A stretch of DNA of 64,000 bases from Prosthecobacter sp. SYSU 5D2 (GCF_039655865.1 NZ_JBBYXL010000007.1:350047-414046), one strand, 5' to 3'; positions 16,896 through 26,545 are shown, numbered from the stretch's first letter. The notes: a model not told the origin generated them from the letters alone. Program-made: numbers and translations.

Positions 16896-18758
16896 TCAGC
16901 CTTTCCTGAGCATGACAGCGAGCAGCGCTATATCGGCAGGTGTGACACCCTGAATACGGGTGGCCTGGCCCAGAGTGGCAGGACGAATCTGGGAGAGACG
17001 CAGGTGGGCCTCGGTTTTCATGCCATGGATCTTGGAGTAATCGAAATTGGCCGGGATGGCTTTGTCGTCCATGCGTGCTGTTTTTTCGACCATCAGCTCC
17101 TGGCGTTGGACGTAGCCTTCATACTTGAGGTCATTTTCCAGGAGCTGCCAAATCTCGTCACTGTACTGCGAACGGATCTCCTGGGGCAGGGAAGTGTGAT
17201 CGTTTTCAGTTCGGCGGATCCACTTGTCGAGCCGCATAGAGTCATGGCTGGTGGTGTGGGCGAAGCGTTTGGATTCGGCCAGGGTGGCGGCTTTCTGCTC
17301 GGTATGAGTGCGGCGGAAGTCATCCACCAGACCGAGGGTGGCGGCACGGGGAGTGAGGCGGAGGTCGCAATTGTCCTGACGGAGAAGGAGCCGGTATTCG
17401 GCTCGGGAGGTGAAAAGACGGTAGGGCTCGGTGGTGCCTTTGGTGACCAGATCGTCCACGAGAACCCCTAGATAGGCCTCGCTGCGGCTGAGAATGAGGG
17501 GCGCTTTGGCCTGGATTTTAAGCGCGGCATTGGCCCCGGCGAGGAGGCCCTGGCCGGCGGCTTCCTCATAACCAGAGGTGCCATTGATCTGGCCGGCGAA
17601 GTAAAGACCGGCGACGCGCTTGGTTTCCAGGGTGGGGGAGAGCTGGGTGGGAGGGCAGTAATCATATTCCACGGCGTATCCAGGACGGATGATTTCGGCT
17701 TTTTCCAGGCCCGAAATGGAGCGGATAAACTGGAGCTGGACCTCGTAGGGCAGGGAGGTGGAGACGCCGTTGATGTAGAATTCCCGGGTGTGGCGGCCTT
17801 CTGGTTCGAGGAAAACCTGGTGCCGATCCTTCTCGGCGAAGCGCACCACCTTGTCCTCAATGGAGGGGCAATAGCGGGGTCCAACACCTTCGATCCGGCC
17901 ACAATACATGGGGGATTTGTCCAAATTGGCCCGGATGACGTCGTGGGTTTGGGGGTTGGTATAGGTAATCCAGCAAGGAGTTTGTTCCACGTGGAACATT
18001 TTTGGGCCCCAATGGTTGAGGGTGAAGAGGTCTTTTTCCTCTTCGACGACCCCGGATAGGTAGCTGAAATGGGGCGGTGGAGTGTCGCCGGGCTGGAGTT
18101 CGCACTTGGAGAAATCAATGCTGCGGCTGTTGAGGCGGCAAGGTGTGCCGGTTTTGAAGCGCTTCACTTCGAAGCCCAGGTGCAGGAGGCTGTCGGAAAG
18201 GGTGGAAATGCTGTCGCCCATTCGACCTCCGGCCTGGTTTTGGAGGCCCACATGCAGGAGGCCACGCATGAAAGTCCCTGAGGAAATGATGACGGCGGAG
18301 GCGCGATAGATCATTCCCAGGCTGGTGCGGATGCCAACGACGGCATCGTTTTCGACGAGAATTTCGGCGGCATTGCCCTGGTGCATGTCCAGGTTGGGCT
18401 GGTTTTCGATCAGCCATTTCATGCGGAACTGGTAGGCTTTCTTATCGCATTGGGCGCGAGGACTCTGGACGGAGGGACCCTTTTTGGCATTCAGCATTCG
18501 GAACTGGATCCCGGTGGCGTCGGTATTTAATCCCATGACACCGCCCAGGGCGTCGATTTCACGGACGACATGGCCTTTGGCGAGCCCGCCGATGGCGGGA
18601 TTGCAGGACATCTGGGAGATGGTATCCAGGTTTTGAGTGAGAATGGCAGTCTGGCAACCAAGCCTTGCCGACGCCATGGCAGCTTCCACCCCGGCATGGC
18701 CTGCGCCGCAGACGATGACATCATAGTGTTTCGGGAAGGTATAGAGGCTGGTGGACAT
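16896..18758 (-). CDS. mnmG: tRNA uridine-5-carboxymethylaminomethyl synthesis enzyme MnmG (GidA)
   Basis: MnmG, with MnmE, modifies U34 in the wobble position of several tRNAs, using FAD and folate. The FAD-binding motif [18 protein letters not shown] lies near residues 17-34, followed by [21 protein letters not shown] and the C-terminal GYVQRQ and [21 protein letters not shown] segments. Starting at ATG 18758 gives 620 residues, the normal size; the in-frame extension to 18839 only adds non-conserved residues. A perfect 16-bp parS-like palindrome is embedded in the gene at 17983-17998. The usual partners rsmG (gidB), parA and parB are not adjacent here. Confidence 0.96.
   Translation of the reverse strand: MSTSLYTFPKHYDVIVCGAGHAGVEAAMASARLGCQTAILTQNLDTISQMSCNPAIGGLAKGHVVREIDALGGVMGLNTDATGIQFRMLNAKKGPSVQSPRAQCDKKAYQFRMKWLIENQPNLDMHQGNAAEILVENDAVVGIRTSLGMIYRASAVIISSGTFMRGLLHVGLQNQAGGRMGDSISTLSDSLLHLGFEVKRFKTGTPCRLNSRSIDFSKCELQPGDTPPPHFSYLSGVVEEEKDLFTLNHWGPKMFHVEQTPCWITYTNPQTHDVIRANLDKSPMYCGRIEGVGPRYCPSIEDKVVRFAEKDRHQVFLEPEGRHTREFYINGVSTSLPYEVQLQFIRSISGLEKAEIIRPGYAVEYDYCPPTQLSPTLETKRVAGLYFAGQINGTSGYEEAAGQGLLAGANAALKIQAKAPLILSRSEAYLGVLVDDLVTKGTTEPYRLFTSRAEYRLLLRQDNCDLRLTPRAATLGLVDDFRRTHTEQKAATLAESKRFAHTTSHDSMRLDKWIRRTENDHTSLPQEIRSQYSDEIWQLLENDLKYEGYVQRQELMVEKTARMDDKAIPANFDYSKIHGMKTEAHLRLSQIRPATLGQATRIQGVTPADIALLAVMLRKG
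17983..17998. promoter_or_regulatory. Perfect parS-like palindrome inside mnmG
   Basis: TGTTCCACGTGGAACA is an exact 16-bp palindrome. It is the GTTYCACGTGRAAC-type sequence bound by chromosomal ParB proteins, and the same as the version I recall from Pseudomonas. It is translated as FHVEQ within mnmG, so it serves both as coding sequence and as a probable ParB nucleation site. parS sites usually mark the origin-proximal part of a chromosome. Confidence 0.8.
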
Positions 18759-18819
18759 AGCTGTGGCTGAGGGAAGGGGAGGGCAAGCGGCCCAGAAAAG
18801 CACCTTAGCATAGGTGCCA

Positions 18820-18841
18820 AATTGTTCCATGTGGAACAATT
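18820..18841. promoter_or_regulatory. Near-perfect parS-like palindrome upstream of mnmG
   Basis: Arms AATTGTTCCA (18820-18829) and TGGAACAATT (18832-18841) are exact reverse complements around a central TG, giving the core TGTTCCATGTGGAACA. It differs from the site at 17983 by one central base. Its arms are longer and it lies 62 bases upstream of the mnmG start. It is a likely second, perhaps weaker, ParB site. Confidence 0.6.
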
Positions 18842-18848
18842 GAGAGGT

Positions 18849-19198
18849 TCAAAACGCGGCAAAGCCAAGGATAGCGATACCTAATCCGAGGGGAAACATG
18901 ACACAAAAGAAGAGTCCGATCATGGCTAGGGCACTCAGCCCTTGGCGGCGGAAGCTGGGTTTACGGATGGATTTCATGCTGGAGAAAGCCGCGCGGAGGA
19001 GCAGGAATAAGCAGGCGACAGCCAGGGTACATAACCAAGTGAAATACATCCATTGAGCCTACTGTAACCTGTCTGAATCTGGACGGCGAATGGGCTGGCG
19101 ATTATGGCGCTCAGGAGGCAGACGAGTGGCCAGATGAACCACATGCGCATGATGAGGACCATGGGGTCTTCGGTTCGTGGGTCTGGAGGAGGGCTCAT
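18849..19198 (-). pseudogene. Small membrane protein split over two frames (possible frameshift)
   Basis: A frame from ATG 19198 to 18974 encodes a polar start, then MRMWFIWPLVCLLSAIIASP, a clear membrane helix. Its hydrophobic pattern is lost after about residue 52. A second frame from ATG 19049 to 18849 then continues with FTWLCTLAVACLFLLL and a further helix, LSALAMIGLFFCVMFPLGLG. Joined by one frameshift near 19040-19055, the two give a single three-helix protein of about 115 residues. This may be a broken gene, two overlapping small genes, or a sequencing error. No family is recognised. Confidence 0.35.
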
Positions 19199-19209
19199 AG
19201 GCTTTTTTA

Positions 19210-19920
19210 TCAGAGGATCTGACCGGAGATCTGGGTGGTTTCGAGGAAGGTTATAACGGCTTGTGACTGACCTGGAGGTGAAGCAGTGGTAGGAACAATC
19301 ATGGTGGAATTGATGATTCGGGGAGTCGCTGGAGACGGAATATGCAGAATTTCCGCCCCATGCAGGACTCCCAATCCTGGAAGGGAATCACCCTGATTCA
19401 GGGAACTGTTATTGATGACAACCAGCCTCGGGATGGCATCATCCCAGCCAGGCACTTCCTCGGTCCATGGCTTGATGGCTTCGCGCCCTGCCTCCGTCAG
19501 CATGGGGTTCTGTTGATCCAGGAACTGGCGTGGAAATAGCTCCAGCTCATAGGCGCAACGGGAATAATCAGCGACTAAAAAGCGGCTGGTGACCAAGGAG
19601 GGTTCATAGCCGAGGAGCAAAAAAGAGCATGATGGCCCGCCATCCAGATGAAGGCGGGTGGTCTTTTTTTGATCGAACCGGCCCATGGAGTAGAAGCCAA
19701 GGCCGATACCGTAGTGGTCCACAAAGTGGCAGGACAGTGACTCTTGAAGTTGCACCATTGCCTTCCGAAGCTCGAAAGATGATGTGTCCTGAGGATACCG
19801 GAGGCAGGCGAACCCGGGTGCATTCAGGTCATGACGAAAGACATCGGCCGTGATCCTTTCCAATGTGGACTGAGGGATATGAGTCGAGGTTACCGCATAA
19901 AGGGGATCCAATAAGGCCAT
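19210..19920 (-). CDS. Uncharacterised protein with HxD...H pattern (2OG-Fe(II) oxygenase-like?)
   Basis: The protein has 236 residues, no signal peptide and no membrane segment. TTRLHLDGGPSCSFLLLGYEP at about residues 86-106 holds an HxD pair, and GVLHGAEILHIP near 183 gives a distal histidine after a beta-rich stretch with LVVINNSS. This spacing fits the iron-binding facial triad of 2-oxoglutarate/Fe(II) oxygenases, but a conserved distal Arg in the RxS arrangement is not obvious. I treat the function as unknown. It lies divergent from pdhA with 109 bases between the starts. Confidence 0.5.
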   Translation of the reverse strand: MALLDPLYAVTSTHIPQSTLERITADVFRHDLNAPGFACLRYPQDTSSFELRKAMVQLQESLSCHFVDHYGIGLGFYSMGRFDQKKTTRLHLDGGPSCSFLLLGYEPSLVTSRFLVADYSRCAYELELFPRQFLDQQNPMLTEAGREAIKPWTEEVPGWDDAIPRLVVINNSSLNQGDSLPGLGVLHGAEILHIPSPATPRIINSTMIVPTTASPPGQSQAVITFLETTQISGQIL

Positions 19921-20029
19921 GGAGCCAGTTTATCATTTTGCAGCGGGATGTCGAACTCAGGCGGAGTCATCATCACGCGGACTCCTGACTTGATTCGGGC
20001 GGCCTCCCGGCTAGTGTCAGGGCTTCCTT

Positions 20030-21106
20030 ATGGCTACCCAGACTGCACCTTCTGCTAAATCCGCTGACGCTCCGATCAACGCCAAGATGACTCCGGCGGA
20101 CAAGATCGAACTTTACCGGAAGATGGTGCGGGTGCGCCGGTTTGAGCAGGTTTCTTTGCAGCATTACCAGGCTGGCCGGATGGGCGGATTTTTGCATCTT
20201 TACATTGGCCAGGAATCAGTGGCGATTGGCTGCGTTTCTTTGATGGGCGAAAACGACCACGTCATCACGGCATATCGCGACCATGGCCACGGCCTCGGCG
20301 TGGGGATGTCCATGAATGAGTGCATGGCGGAACTGTTTGGTAAGGCGACGGGCTGTTCCAAAGGCAAGGGGGGCTCGATGCATTATTTTGCGCCAGACAA
20401 GAATTACTGGGGTGGTCACGGCATTGTCGCAGGACAGACTCCGCTCGGCCTGGGCCTCGCCTATGCTTTGAAATATCGCGGCCTGAAAGGAGCGGCGATG
20501 TGCTTTCTGGGTGACGGTGCGGTGAACCAGGGTGCATTTCATGAGTCGCTGAATCTGGCGGCGCTCTGGGATCTGCCGGTGATTTACATCATCGAAAACA
20601 ATGGTTACTCGATGGGTACCAGCCAGGCGCGGTCTTCGGCTTTCAGCGAAAATTTGGCGAAGCGTGCGGAAGGCTATGGCATGGCCTGGGATCACTTTGT
20701 GGGTGAAGACATCTATGATGTACGCGCCCGTGTGCAGGTGGCGATTGACCGTGCACACAACGAGAGCAAACCGACGCTGCTGGAAATTGCGACCTACCGC
20801 TGGGAAGGTCACTCGGTGGCGGATGCGAACAAGATGAAGTACCGCACCAAGGAAGAGGTGGAGCGTTACCAGAAGCAGCACGATCCGATCCAGGTGTGGA
20901 AACGCAACCTGCTGGAAGAAGGCGTGGCCACGGAAGACGATCTGAAGAAGATTGACCGCGAGGCGCAGGCGGAGGCGGAAGCCTCGGCGGACTTTGCGAA
21001 AGCGAGTCCGTATCCGGAGCCGGAAGCGATCTTTGAAGATGTGTACTGGGAAGTGGACAACAAGACGGAAGCGGGCGCGACCGGCCGCCACTTTTTCAAC
21101 GATTGA
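20030..21106 (+). CDS. pdhA: Pyruvate dehydrogenase E1 component, alpha subunit
   Basis: E1-alpha binds thiamine diphosphate and, with E1-beta, decarboxylates pyruvate and passes the acetyl group to lipoyl-E2. The 358 residues include YRDHGHGLG near 84, GKGGSMHYF near 117, and the ThDP motif from GDGAVNQGAFHESLN near 162 to IENNGYSMGTS near 190. The phosphorylation-loop-like segment TYRWEGHSVAD follows near 257. The N-terminus is preceded by about 20 Ala/Lys-rich residues. No pdhB, E2 or E3 gene is adjacent, so the partner genes must be elsewhere. Confidence 0.94.
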   Translation: MATQTAPSAKSADAPINAKMTPADKIELYRKMVRVRRFEQVSLQHYQAGRMGGFLHLYIGQESVAIGCVSLMGENDHVITAYRDHGHGLGVGMSMNECMAELFGKATGCSKGKGGSMHYFAPDKNYWGGHGIVAGQTPLGLGLAYALKYRGLKGAAMCFLGDGAVNQGAFHESLNLAALWDLPVIYIIENNGYSMGTSQARSSAFSENLAKRAEGYGMAWDHFVGEDIYDVRARVQVAIDRAHNESKPTLLEIATYRWEGHSVADANKMKYRTKEEVERYQKQHDPIQVWKRNLLEEGVATEDDLKKIDREAQAEAEASADFAKASPYPEPEAIFEDVYWEVDNKTEAGATGRHFFND

Positions 21107-21303
21107 TACACTTCTTGTTAGGCCATAAGACGGGCTCGGATCAGCTGTTCAGGCTGGTTCCGCGTCAGACGGCACAAAAGTATCCGATCCGGGCATCACG
21201 TCAGAAGAAAGGATGGCGCGGATCTGCCGTATTGAGTAAGCTACGATTTACCGCGACGTGCGGACAGAATCTGCGCGCCCGTTAATCTAACCCAAACTTC
21301 GTT
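21107..21303. other. Intergenic region between pdhA and a Gfo/Idh gene
   Basis: About 197 bases without a credible gene. I find no strong hairpin with a T-tract and cannot define a promoter, although the region must hold the 3' end of pdhA mRNA and probably the start signals for the next gene. Confidence 0.4.
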
Positions 21304-22791
21304 ATGAACTTAGCAAACACCAGCCGCCGCACATTTGTGCGAGGCACGATCGCCGGAGCAGCCGGTCTCGCCACTTTGCCCACGTGGGCAAAACCCCTCG
21401 GAGCCAACGGCGACGTCCGCGTGGCTGTCATTGGTTTCAAGTCCCGTGGCTCAGGCCACATCAACAGCCTGCTGAAGATCCCCGGTGTGCGTCTCGTCGC
21501 CCTTTGCGATGTGGATAGCGAAGTGCTGGACAAGAAAGTCGCCGAGCTGGCCAAGAAGGACATCAAGGTAAAGACATACAAGGACTATCGCGAGTGCTGC
21601 GCTGATCCTGAGATTGATGCGATCACCATCGCTACGCCGAACCACAGCCACACCCTCATTGCGATGACGGGCATTGCCAACGGCAAGCATGTGTATGTGG
21701 AGAAGCCTGTCTGCCACAACATGTGGGAAGGCCGCAAGCTGGTGGAAGCTGCTGCGATTGCCGAGAAGAAGGGCCTGGTGGTGCAACACGGGATGCAGCG
21801 CCGCTCTGACCTGGGCTGGGCCGCTGCGGTGGATTATGTGAAGAGTGGCAAGATCGGCAAGACGACGTTGAGCCGTGGCATCAACTACAAGGCGCGCCAG
21901 AGCATCGGCAAGCTGGACGCCCCGATCGCCCCGCCTGCAACGGTGGACTACAAGCTCTGGTCAGCCCCACGCGCGGAGCTGCCTGTGCAGCGCACCAAGT
22001 TCCATTATGACTGGCACTGGCAGTGGCCATACGGCAACGGCGACATCGGCAACCAGGGGCCTCACCAGCTGGACGTGGCCCGCTGGGCCCTGGACAATCC
22101 GACCGTGCTGCCAAAGCGCGTGATGAGCTTCGGCGGCCGCTGGGGTTATGATGACGACGGTGAGACGGCGAACAACCAGATGGCGTTTTATGAATACGCC
22201 GAAGGCGCACCGCTCCTGTTCGACAACCGTGGCCTTCCCATGAAGGACATGAACTGGACGAAGGGCTTTGAGCCAGTTTACCGCATCAATGGCAAGACCT
22301 CCGCTCCGCGCATCGGCAACGTCATTCACTGCGAAAACGGTTTCGTGGCTGAAGCGAAGGCCTATGACAACGACGGCAAGAGCATCGAGAAGTTCGAAAA
22401 CTTCCAGGACGGTCCTGACCACATGCTGAACTTCATCAACTCCTGCCGCGAAGGCAAGCTGATCAAGGATGTGCTGCACGTGTCACACGGGTACCATGCC
22501 GCCGCCCTGGCCCACATGGCCAATATTTCCTACCGCCTCGGCAAGCTGGTCTCCAATGACGAAGTCAAGGAACGCCTGAGCAACAGCAAGGCCGCTCTTG
22601 AAACCTTCGACCACTTTGTGCAGAACCTGGTGGACAACAAGATTGATCCGAAGGCAGAGCAGGCGCAGGCCGGTCCTTGGATCGAGTACGATCCGAAGAG
22701 CGAGAAGTTCATCGGTGAGTTCGCCGACGAAGCCAACAAGCTGGCCAAGGGTGACTACGAGAAAGAGTTTGAGCTGCCGAAGATCAGCTAA
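21304..22791 (+). CDS. Tat-exported Gfo/Idh/MocA family oxidoreductase
   Basis: The N-terminus NTSRRTFVRG (residues 5-14) followed by a hydrophobic stretch is a twin-arginine signal, so the protein is exported folded, probably with its cofactor. The Rossmann domain starts at VAVIGFKSRGSGH near 39. The catalytic-site segment VEKPVCHN lies near 140 and GDIGNQGPHQLDVARWAL near 248. The 495 residues include a long C-terminal extension typical of the Verrucomicrobia/Planctomycetes branch. Such proteins oxidise or reduce sugars and polyols with NAD(P). The true substrate is unknown. A strong terminator follows. Confidence 0.9.
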   Translation: MNLANTSRRTFVRGTIAGAAGLATLPTWAKPLGANGDVRVAVIGFKSRGSGHINSLLKIPGVRLVALCDVDSEVLDKKVAELAKKDIKVKTYKDYRECCADPEIDAITIATPNHSHTLIAMTGIANGKHVYVEKPVCHNMWEGRKLVEAAAIAEKKGLVVQHGMQRRSDLGWAAAVDYVKSGKIGKTTLSRGINYKARQSIGKLDAPIAPPATVDYKLWSAPRAELPVQRTKFHYDWHWQWPYGNGDIGNQGPHQLDVARWALDNPTVLPKRVMSFGGRWGYDDDGETANNQMAFYEYAEGAPLLFDNRGLPMKDMNWTKGFEPVYRINGKTSAPRIGNVIHCENGFVAEAKAYDNDGKSIEKFENFQDGPDHMLNFINSCREGKLIKDVLHVSHGYHAAALAHMANISYRLGKLVSNDEVKERLSNSKAALETFDHFVQNLVDNKIDPKAEQAQAGPWIEYDPKSEKFIGEFADEANKLAKGDYEKEFELPKIS

Positions 22792-22814
22792 ACGAGCGCG
22801 ATAAAAATTGGAAG

Positions 22815-22847
22815 ACGCGGAACCGGGAAACTGGTTCCGCGTTTTTT
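22815..22847 (+). terminator. Intrinsic terminator of the Gfo/Idh gene
   Basis: ACGCGGAACCGG (22815-22826) pairs with CTGGTTCCGCGT (22831-22842) with one G-T pair and a GAAA tetraloop, followed by a run of T residues. It begins 24 bases after the stop codon. This is a textbook Rho-independent terminator on the plus strand. Confidence 0.9.
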
Positions 22848-23128
22848 GTTAGGCGGTGGGGGGACAGGGCGCCGTTTTTTTAGACAGGATTAACAAGATT
22901 TTCAGAAGGGGAAGGGCGGATTGATGGACAGGCAGGGAGGAGGACAGAGGCCTAACAAACAATGTAATAGTGAGTTAAGCAGGAGACCCGAAGGGCATGG
23001 GCCTACTGACGGTATTTCAAGGGAACCGCGCCGATCCTGGCCCCGATGGGTGCGGTGCTGCGAAGGCAAAGATGCTCCTTGCCTCTCGGTGGCGCACTCC
23101 GGGACGCTTAGTTCTTCGAGGATTTTAA
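22848..23128. other. Gene-free region before a convergent hypothetical gene
   Basis: The 337 bases between stop codons at 22791 and 23129 contain the terminator above and no credible gene. At 22880-22905 there is an AT-rich string containing GACAGGATTAACAAGATTTT. It resembles intergenic repeat strings I recall from Verrucomicrobia and Planctomycetes, but only one copy is visible here. Confidence 0.45.
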
Positions 23129-23734
23129 TCAGGGGAGGAAGCTGCCGATGACGCGGGGGGGTGTGTCTTTTTTGAGGCTGAAGAGCTCGGGGCTGGCGGC
23201 GCGGGGGTCGGTACGGAAACGGGAGGCGAGGTCGGCGGTGAATTCGGCAAGGGCTTCGGGTTTGGCGGGAAAGATGTAGAGGGAATGGCGGTCGGGAATG
23301 GCCACCCAGATTTCAGGTCCGAAGAGCTTCTCAAAGAGGCCGGGAAGGGAAGGGGCGACAATGAGGGAGGCCATGAGAGGCGAGTCGCCACGATAGACGG
23401 CATATTGAACCTGGCCGTCGGGTCCTTTGATGAGGTCGGGTTTGAGGGTGGTCAGGCGTCTGTCAGCGGCTTTGCCGGCACGCTCGGTAAAGGTGGCGAT
23501 GCTCAGGCCGAGCTTTTTGAATTCGGCCTCGGGGTAGGCCATGATGCCGGGAACTTCGGGCAGCTCTTTGGCGGGGGTAAAGACGGTGAGCTCGGCTCCT
23601 TCCGGTGAAAAGGAGAGAGGTTTGCTAAGGACCTTGGGTTCGGGAAGAATGAGCAGGATTTCCAGGCGGCGTTCAGGGGTCTGGGCGGGAAGGAAGGTGG
23701 AGAAAGCGAGGACGGCAAGAAGGAGAGATTTCAT
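23129..23734 (-). CDS. Exported hypothetical protein
   Basis: The 201-residue protein begins with a signal peptide (MKSLLLAVLAFSTFLPAQ). The mature part alternates beta-like segments and has no recognised motif; it includes ATFTERAGKAADRRLTTLKP near residue 80 and IWVAIPDRHSLYIFP near 143. It lies divergent from ruvA with about 106 bases between the starts. Confidence 0.6.
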   Translation of the reverse strand: MKSLLLAVLAFSTFLPAQTPERRLEILLILPEPKVLSKPLSFSPEGAELTVFTPAKELPEVPGIMAYPEAEFKKLGLSIATFTERAGKAADRRLTTLKPDLIKGPDGQVQYAVYRGDSPLMASLIVAPSLPGLFEKLFGPEIWVAIPDRHSLYIFPAKPEALAEFTADLASRFRTDPRAASPELFSLKKDTPPRVIGSFLP

Positions 23735-23840
23735 GGGATTGCCGGACGGGCATGAGGTTCCTCGAAAAGTGGCATGCCTTGAAGGAGAATGCGAGCATCA
23801 AAGGCCTTGCGCGGACGGGCAGGTGGGGCTTGATGCGGGG

Positions 23841-24449
23841 ATGATCGCATTTCTCCGTGGCAAGCTCGCCGAAGCCCATCCTCACCAGGCCATTGTGGAT
23901 GTGGGAGGGGTGGGATATGCGACGAACATTCCGCTGAGCACCTTTGATAAACTGCCCCAACCTGGTGGCGAGGTGAAGCTGCTGACGCATCATCATGTGA
24001 CGGAGCGTGAGCATACGTTGTTTGGCTTTTTCACGCCTGATGAGCGGGACTTGTTCCGCCTGCTGATAGACCGGGTGTCCGGCATCGGGCCGAAAATGGC
24101 GCTGTCTGTACTGAGCGGGATGCCGGTGCCAGCGTTTAAGGATGCGGTGATCCGCAATGATACGGCGGCGCTGGCGCGGATCAAAGGAGTGGGGAAGAAG
24201 ACGGCTGAGCGGATCGTGCTGGAGCTGAAGGACAAGGTGGGTGTGGTGGATGCATGGCAGGCGGCGGAGGTGGCGCGCGGGGCACATGATCCGAAGCAGG
24301 AGGCAGTGAGCGATGCGGTGCTGGGCCTCATCGCCCTGGGTTACAAGCAGAGCGAGGCGCAGAAGACGGTCACGGATCTGGTGAAGATGGCAACGGAACC
24401 TGTGCGGGCGGACAAGCTGATCCGGGATGCGCTGCGCTCGATGCAGTGA
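23841..24449 (+). CDS. ruvA: Holliday junction branch migration protein RuvA
   Basis: RuvA binds four-way DNA junctions and directs the RuvB motor in recombination and fork repair. The start at ATG 23841 gives the standard IAFLRGKLAE beginning and 202 residues. Domain I is an OB fold (IVDVGGVGYATNIP near 20). Domain II has two helix-hairpin-helix motifs, VSGIGPKMALSVLSG near 77 and IKGVGKKTAERIVLELKDK near 113. Domain III is the small RuvB-interaction domain (VLGLIALGYKQSEAQKTV near 155). An in-frame extension upstream to 23541 has no RuvA similarity. ruvB and ruvC are not adjacent. Confidence 0.96.
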   Translation: MIAFLRGKLAEAHPHQAIVDVGGVGYATNIPLSTFDKLPQPGGEVKLLTHHHVTEREHTLFGFFTPDERDLFRLLIDRVSGIGPKMALSVLSGMPVPAFKDAVIRNDTAALARIKGVGKKTAERIVLELKDKVGVVDAWQAAEVARGAHDPKQEAVSDAVLGLIALGYKQSEAQKTVTDLVKMATEPVRADKLIRDALRSMQ

Positions 24450-24456
24450 GCACGGC

Positions 24457-25176
24457 TCACCAACCAATGATGGGGCCGGGAATGATTTTGACACCGCCGG
24501 TGCCGAGGGGGTTGCCTTTGGTTTCCTCAATGGTTTCGACGACGTTGTCTTTGAGGTTGATGCTCATGCTGCCGGTTTCCATCTTGATGTAGGTGACGGT
24601 CTGGAAGGGTCTTCCGAATTGGTCAATGCTGGTGCTGTATTGCGGCACGCGCTCATAAATGACGTACTCCAGTGTTTCTTCACGGCCCGAGGCACTGAGT
24701 TTGCTGGACTTCCGGTTAGGCTTGCCAAGGCTTTCCTGCACCTCTTCCGCAGTCATGCCGAGGGCCACCTGTTTGGCTTCGATCAGGGCTTCGACGTCAG
24801 TTTGGCGCTGGTGGAGCTTGCGGAGATTGGGGACAAGCTGGGGATCCGGGGAGAGAAGATAAGTCATGGGGACCCAGCCCGTGACCTCGCCCTGGCGGGA
24901 ACGGCCATGGACGCGATAGGCATTGTCTGAGAGAGCGACGAGCTTTACTAAAGTGCCGGCGGCCATGGAACCCAGGGGGCGGTCCAGGGTGGCGCGGGTA
25001 TAAACTGGCGCTTCCTGGAGGATCTTGAGGGTGATGGGCTTGGTGATCAAGTGCTCGATGTCCATGGTACCCGGTTCAGGGGGCAGGGTGGACTTGCGCT
25101 TGGCGAGCTGTGCTGTGGCCTCAGGGGCGGGAAGAATGGCACCTAGTACCAGGAGGAGGAAGAGGACCCTTTTCAT
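24457..25176 (-). CDS. Exported protein with SH3-like domain
   Basis: The start at ATG 25176 gives a signal peptide ([22 protein letters not shown]) and 239 residues. The segment [20 protein letters not shown] and the following [12 protein letters not shown] near residue 100 form a bacterial SH3-like fold of the kind that binds peptidoglycan or acts as a linker. Two further parts follow: a helical segment with [18 protein letters not shown], like SmpA/OmlA-type repeats, and a beta-rich end. It stops eight bases from the ruvA stop (convergent) and is divergent from hemL. Confidence 0.65.
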   Translation of the reverse strand: MKRVLFLLLVLGAILPAPEATAQLAKRKSTLPPEPGTMDIEHLITKPITLKILQEAPVYTRATLDRPLGSMAAGTLVKLVALSDNAYRVHGRSRQGEVTGWVPMTYLLSPDPQLVPNLRKLHQRQTDVEALIEAKQVALGMTAEEVQESLGKPNRKSSKLSASGREETLEYVIYERVPQYSTSIDQFGRPFQTVTYIKMETGSMSINLKDNVVETIEETKGNPLGTGGVKIIPGPIIGW

Positions 25177-25258
25177 GACGGGAGAAAGACTACCTGACTC
25201 TGACGTTCTGAGGAAACGTTTTGTTCGACGCCCGGTTGCTTTGGCGTATCCCTTCATC

Positions 25259-26545
25259 ATGGCTAACGGACCTCTTTCGACCAAACTTTTCGATCTCGCT
25301 AAACAATACATCCCCGGCGGAGTGAACTCGCCTGTGCGCGCCTTTCGCAATGTGGGGGGAGACCCTTTCTTCGTGAGGCGGGCCAAGGGCTGCAGGATCT
25401 GGGATGTGGACGGGCGGGAGATGATTGATTTTGTGGGCACCTGGGGTCCGGCGATTCTGGGGCATGCGCCGCGGGCGGTGATCGAGGCCATCCATACGGC
25501 GGCCAAGGATGGGGTCAGCTTTGGCATTCCGAATCCATATGAGGTGGACATGGCGCGGACGATTTGTGAATGGGTGCCGTCCATTGAAAAGGTGCGCTTG
25601 GTGAACAGTGGCACGGAGGCGACGATGTCTGCCATCCGTCTGGCGCGCGGTTTTACCGGACGGTCACGACTGGTGAAATTCGACGGCTGTTACCATGGCC
25701 ACTCGGACAGCCTGCTGGTGGCGGCGGGGAGTGGTGCGCTGACGCACGGGCACCCGGACAGTGCCGGGGTGCCGGCGGCCTTTGCGGAGCTGACAAGCGT
25801 GCTGCCTTTTAATGATGAAGCGGCGCTGGAAGAACTTTTTGCTGCCAAGGGACATGAGATTGCGGCTTTGATCGTGGAGCCGTATCCGGCGAATGCGGGG
25901 CTGATTTTACCGCAGCCGGGGTTCCTGCAAAAGCTGCGGGACATCACAACGAAATATGGGACGGTGCTGATCTTTGATGAAGTGATGACAGGCTTTCGCG
26001 TGGCCAAAGGCGGGGTGCAGGAGCTGGAGGGCATTACGCCTGACCTGACCTGCCTGGGCAAGGTCATCGGCGGCGGGCTGCCGGTGGGAGCTTTCGGCGG
26101 GCGGGCGGACATCATGGACTATCTGGCTCCTCTGGGACCGGTGTATCAGGCGGGCACGCTGAGCGGAAATCCGCTGGCCATGGCCGCCGGCCTGGCGCAG
26201 TTGCGCGAGCTGGACCGGCAGCAGGGTTACCGGTATCTGGAGGAGATCGGCCAGGTGATGGAGGATGCGGTGCTGGATGTGCTGAAGCGCAAAGGGCGGG
26301 GCTATCGCTGGTACCGGAAGGGCAGCATGTTCTGCCTCTTTTTCACCGAACAAGAAGTGCGTAATTTGCAGGATGCGAAGACCTCGGACCTGGCCTCCTT
26401 CCGCAAGTTTTTCCATCACTGCCTGGACAACGGCGTGTACTTTGCCCCAAGCCAGTTTGAGACGGGCTTCATCAGCATGGCCCACTCCAAGGATGACATG
26501 GACCGCACGGCGGAAGTGGCGGCGGCGGCGCTGGGGGCGTTGTAG
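25259..26545 (+). CDS. hemL: Glutamate-1-semialdehyde 2,1-aminomutase
   Basis: HemL makes 5-aminolevulinate, the first tetrapyrrole precursor of the C5 pathway, using PLP. The start at ATG 25259 gives 428 residues, the normal size, and the N-terminal [11 protein letters not shown] signature at residues 19-29. Other family features are [35 protein letters not shown] and the PLP lysine Lys268 in [17 protein letters not shown]. The same pathway leads to cobalamin, on which the mutase of the acylation cassette depends. Confidence 0.96.
   Translation: MANGPLSTKLFDLAKQYIPGGVNSPVRAFRNVGGDPFFVRRAKGCRIWDVDGREMIDFVGTWGPAILGHAPRAVIEAIHTAAKDGVSFGIPNPYEVDMARTICEWVPSIEKVRLVNSGTEATMSAIRLARGFTGRSRLVKFDGCYHGHSDSLLVAAGSGALTHGHPDSAGVPAAFAELTSVLPFNDEAALEELFAAKGHEIAALIVEPYPANAGLILPQPGFLQKLRDITTKYGTVLIFDEVMTGFRVAKGGVQELEGITPDLTCLGKVIGGGLPVGAFGGRADIMDYLAPLGPVYQAGTLSGNPLAMAAGLAQLRELDRQQGYRYLEEIGQVMEDAVLDVLKRKGRGYRWYRKGSMFCLFFTEQEVRNLQDAKTSDLASFRKFFHHCLDNGVYFAPSQFETGFISMAHSKDDMDRTAEVAAAALGAL

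Noticed and set aside
21115..22957. GTTAGGC and GCCTAAC strings that resemble integron attC core sites
   Set aside because: The order is GTTAGGC then GCCTAAC, opposite to an attC site. The spacing does not give the expected fold, and no integrase or cassette array is visible.
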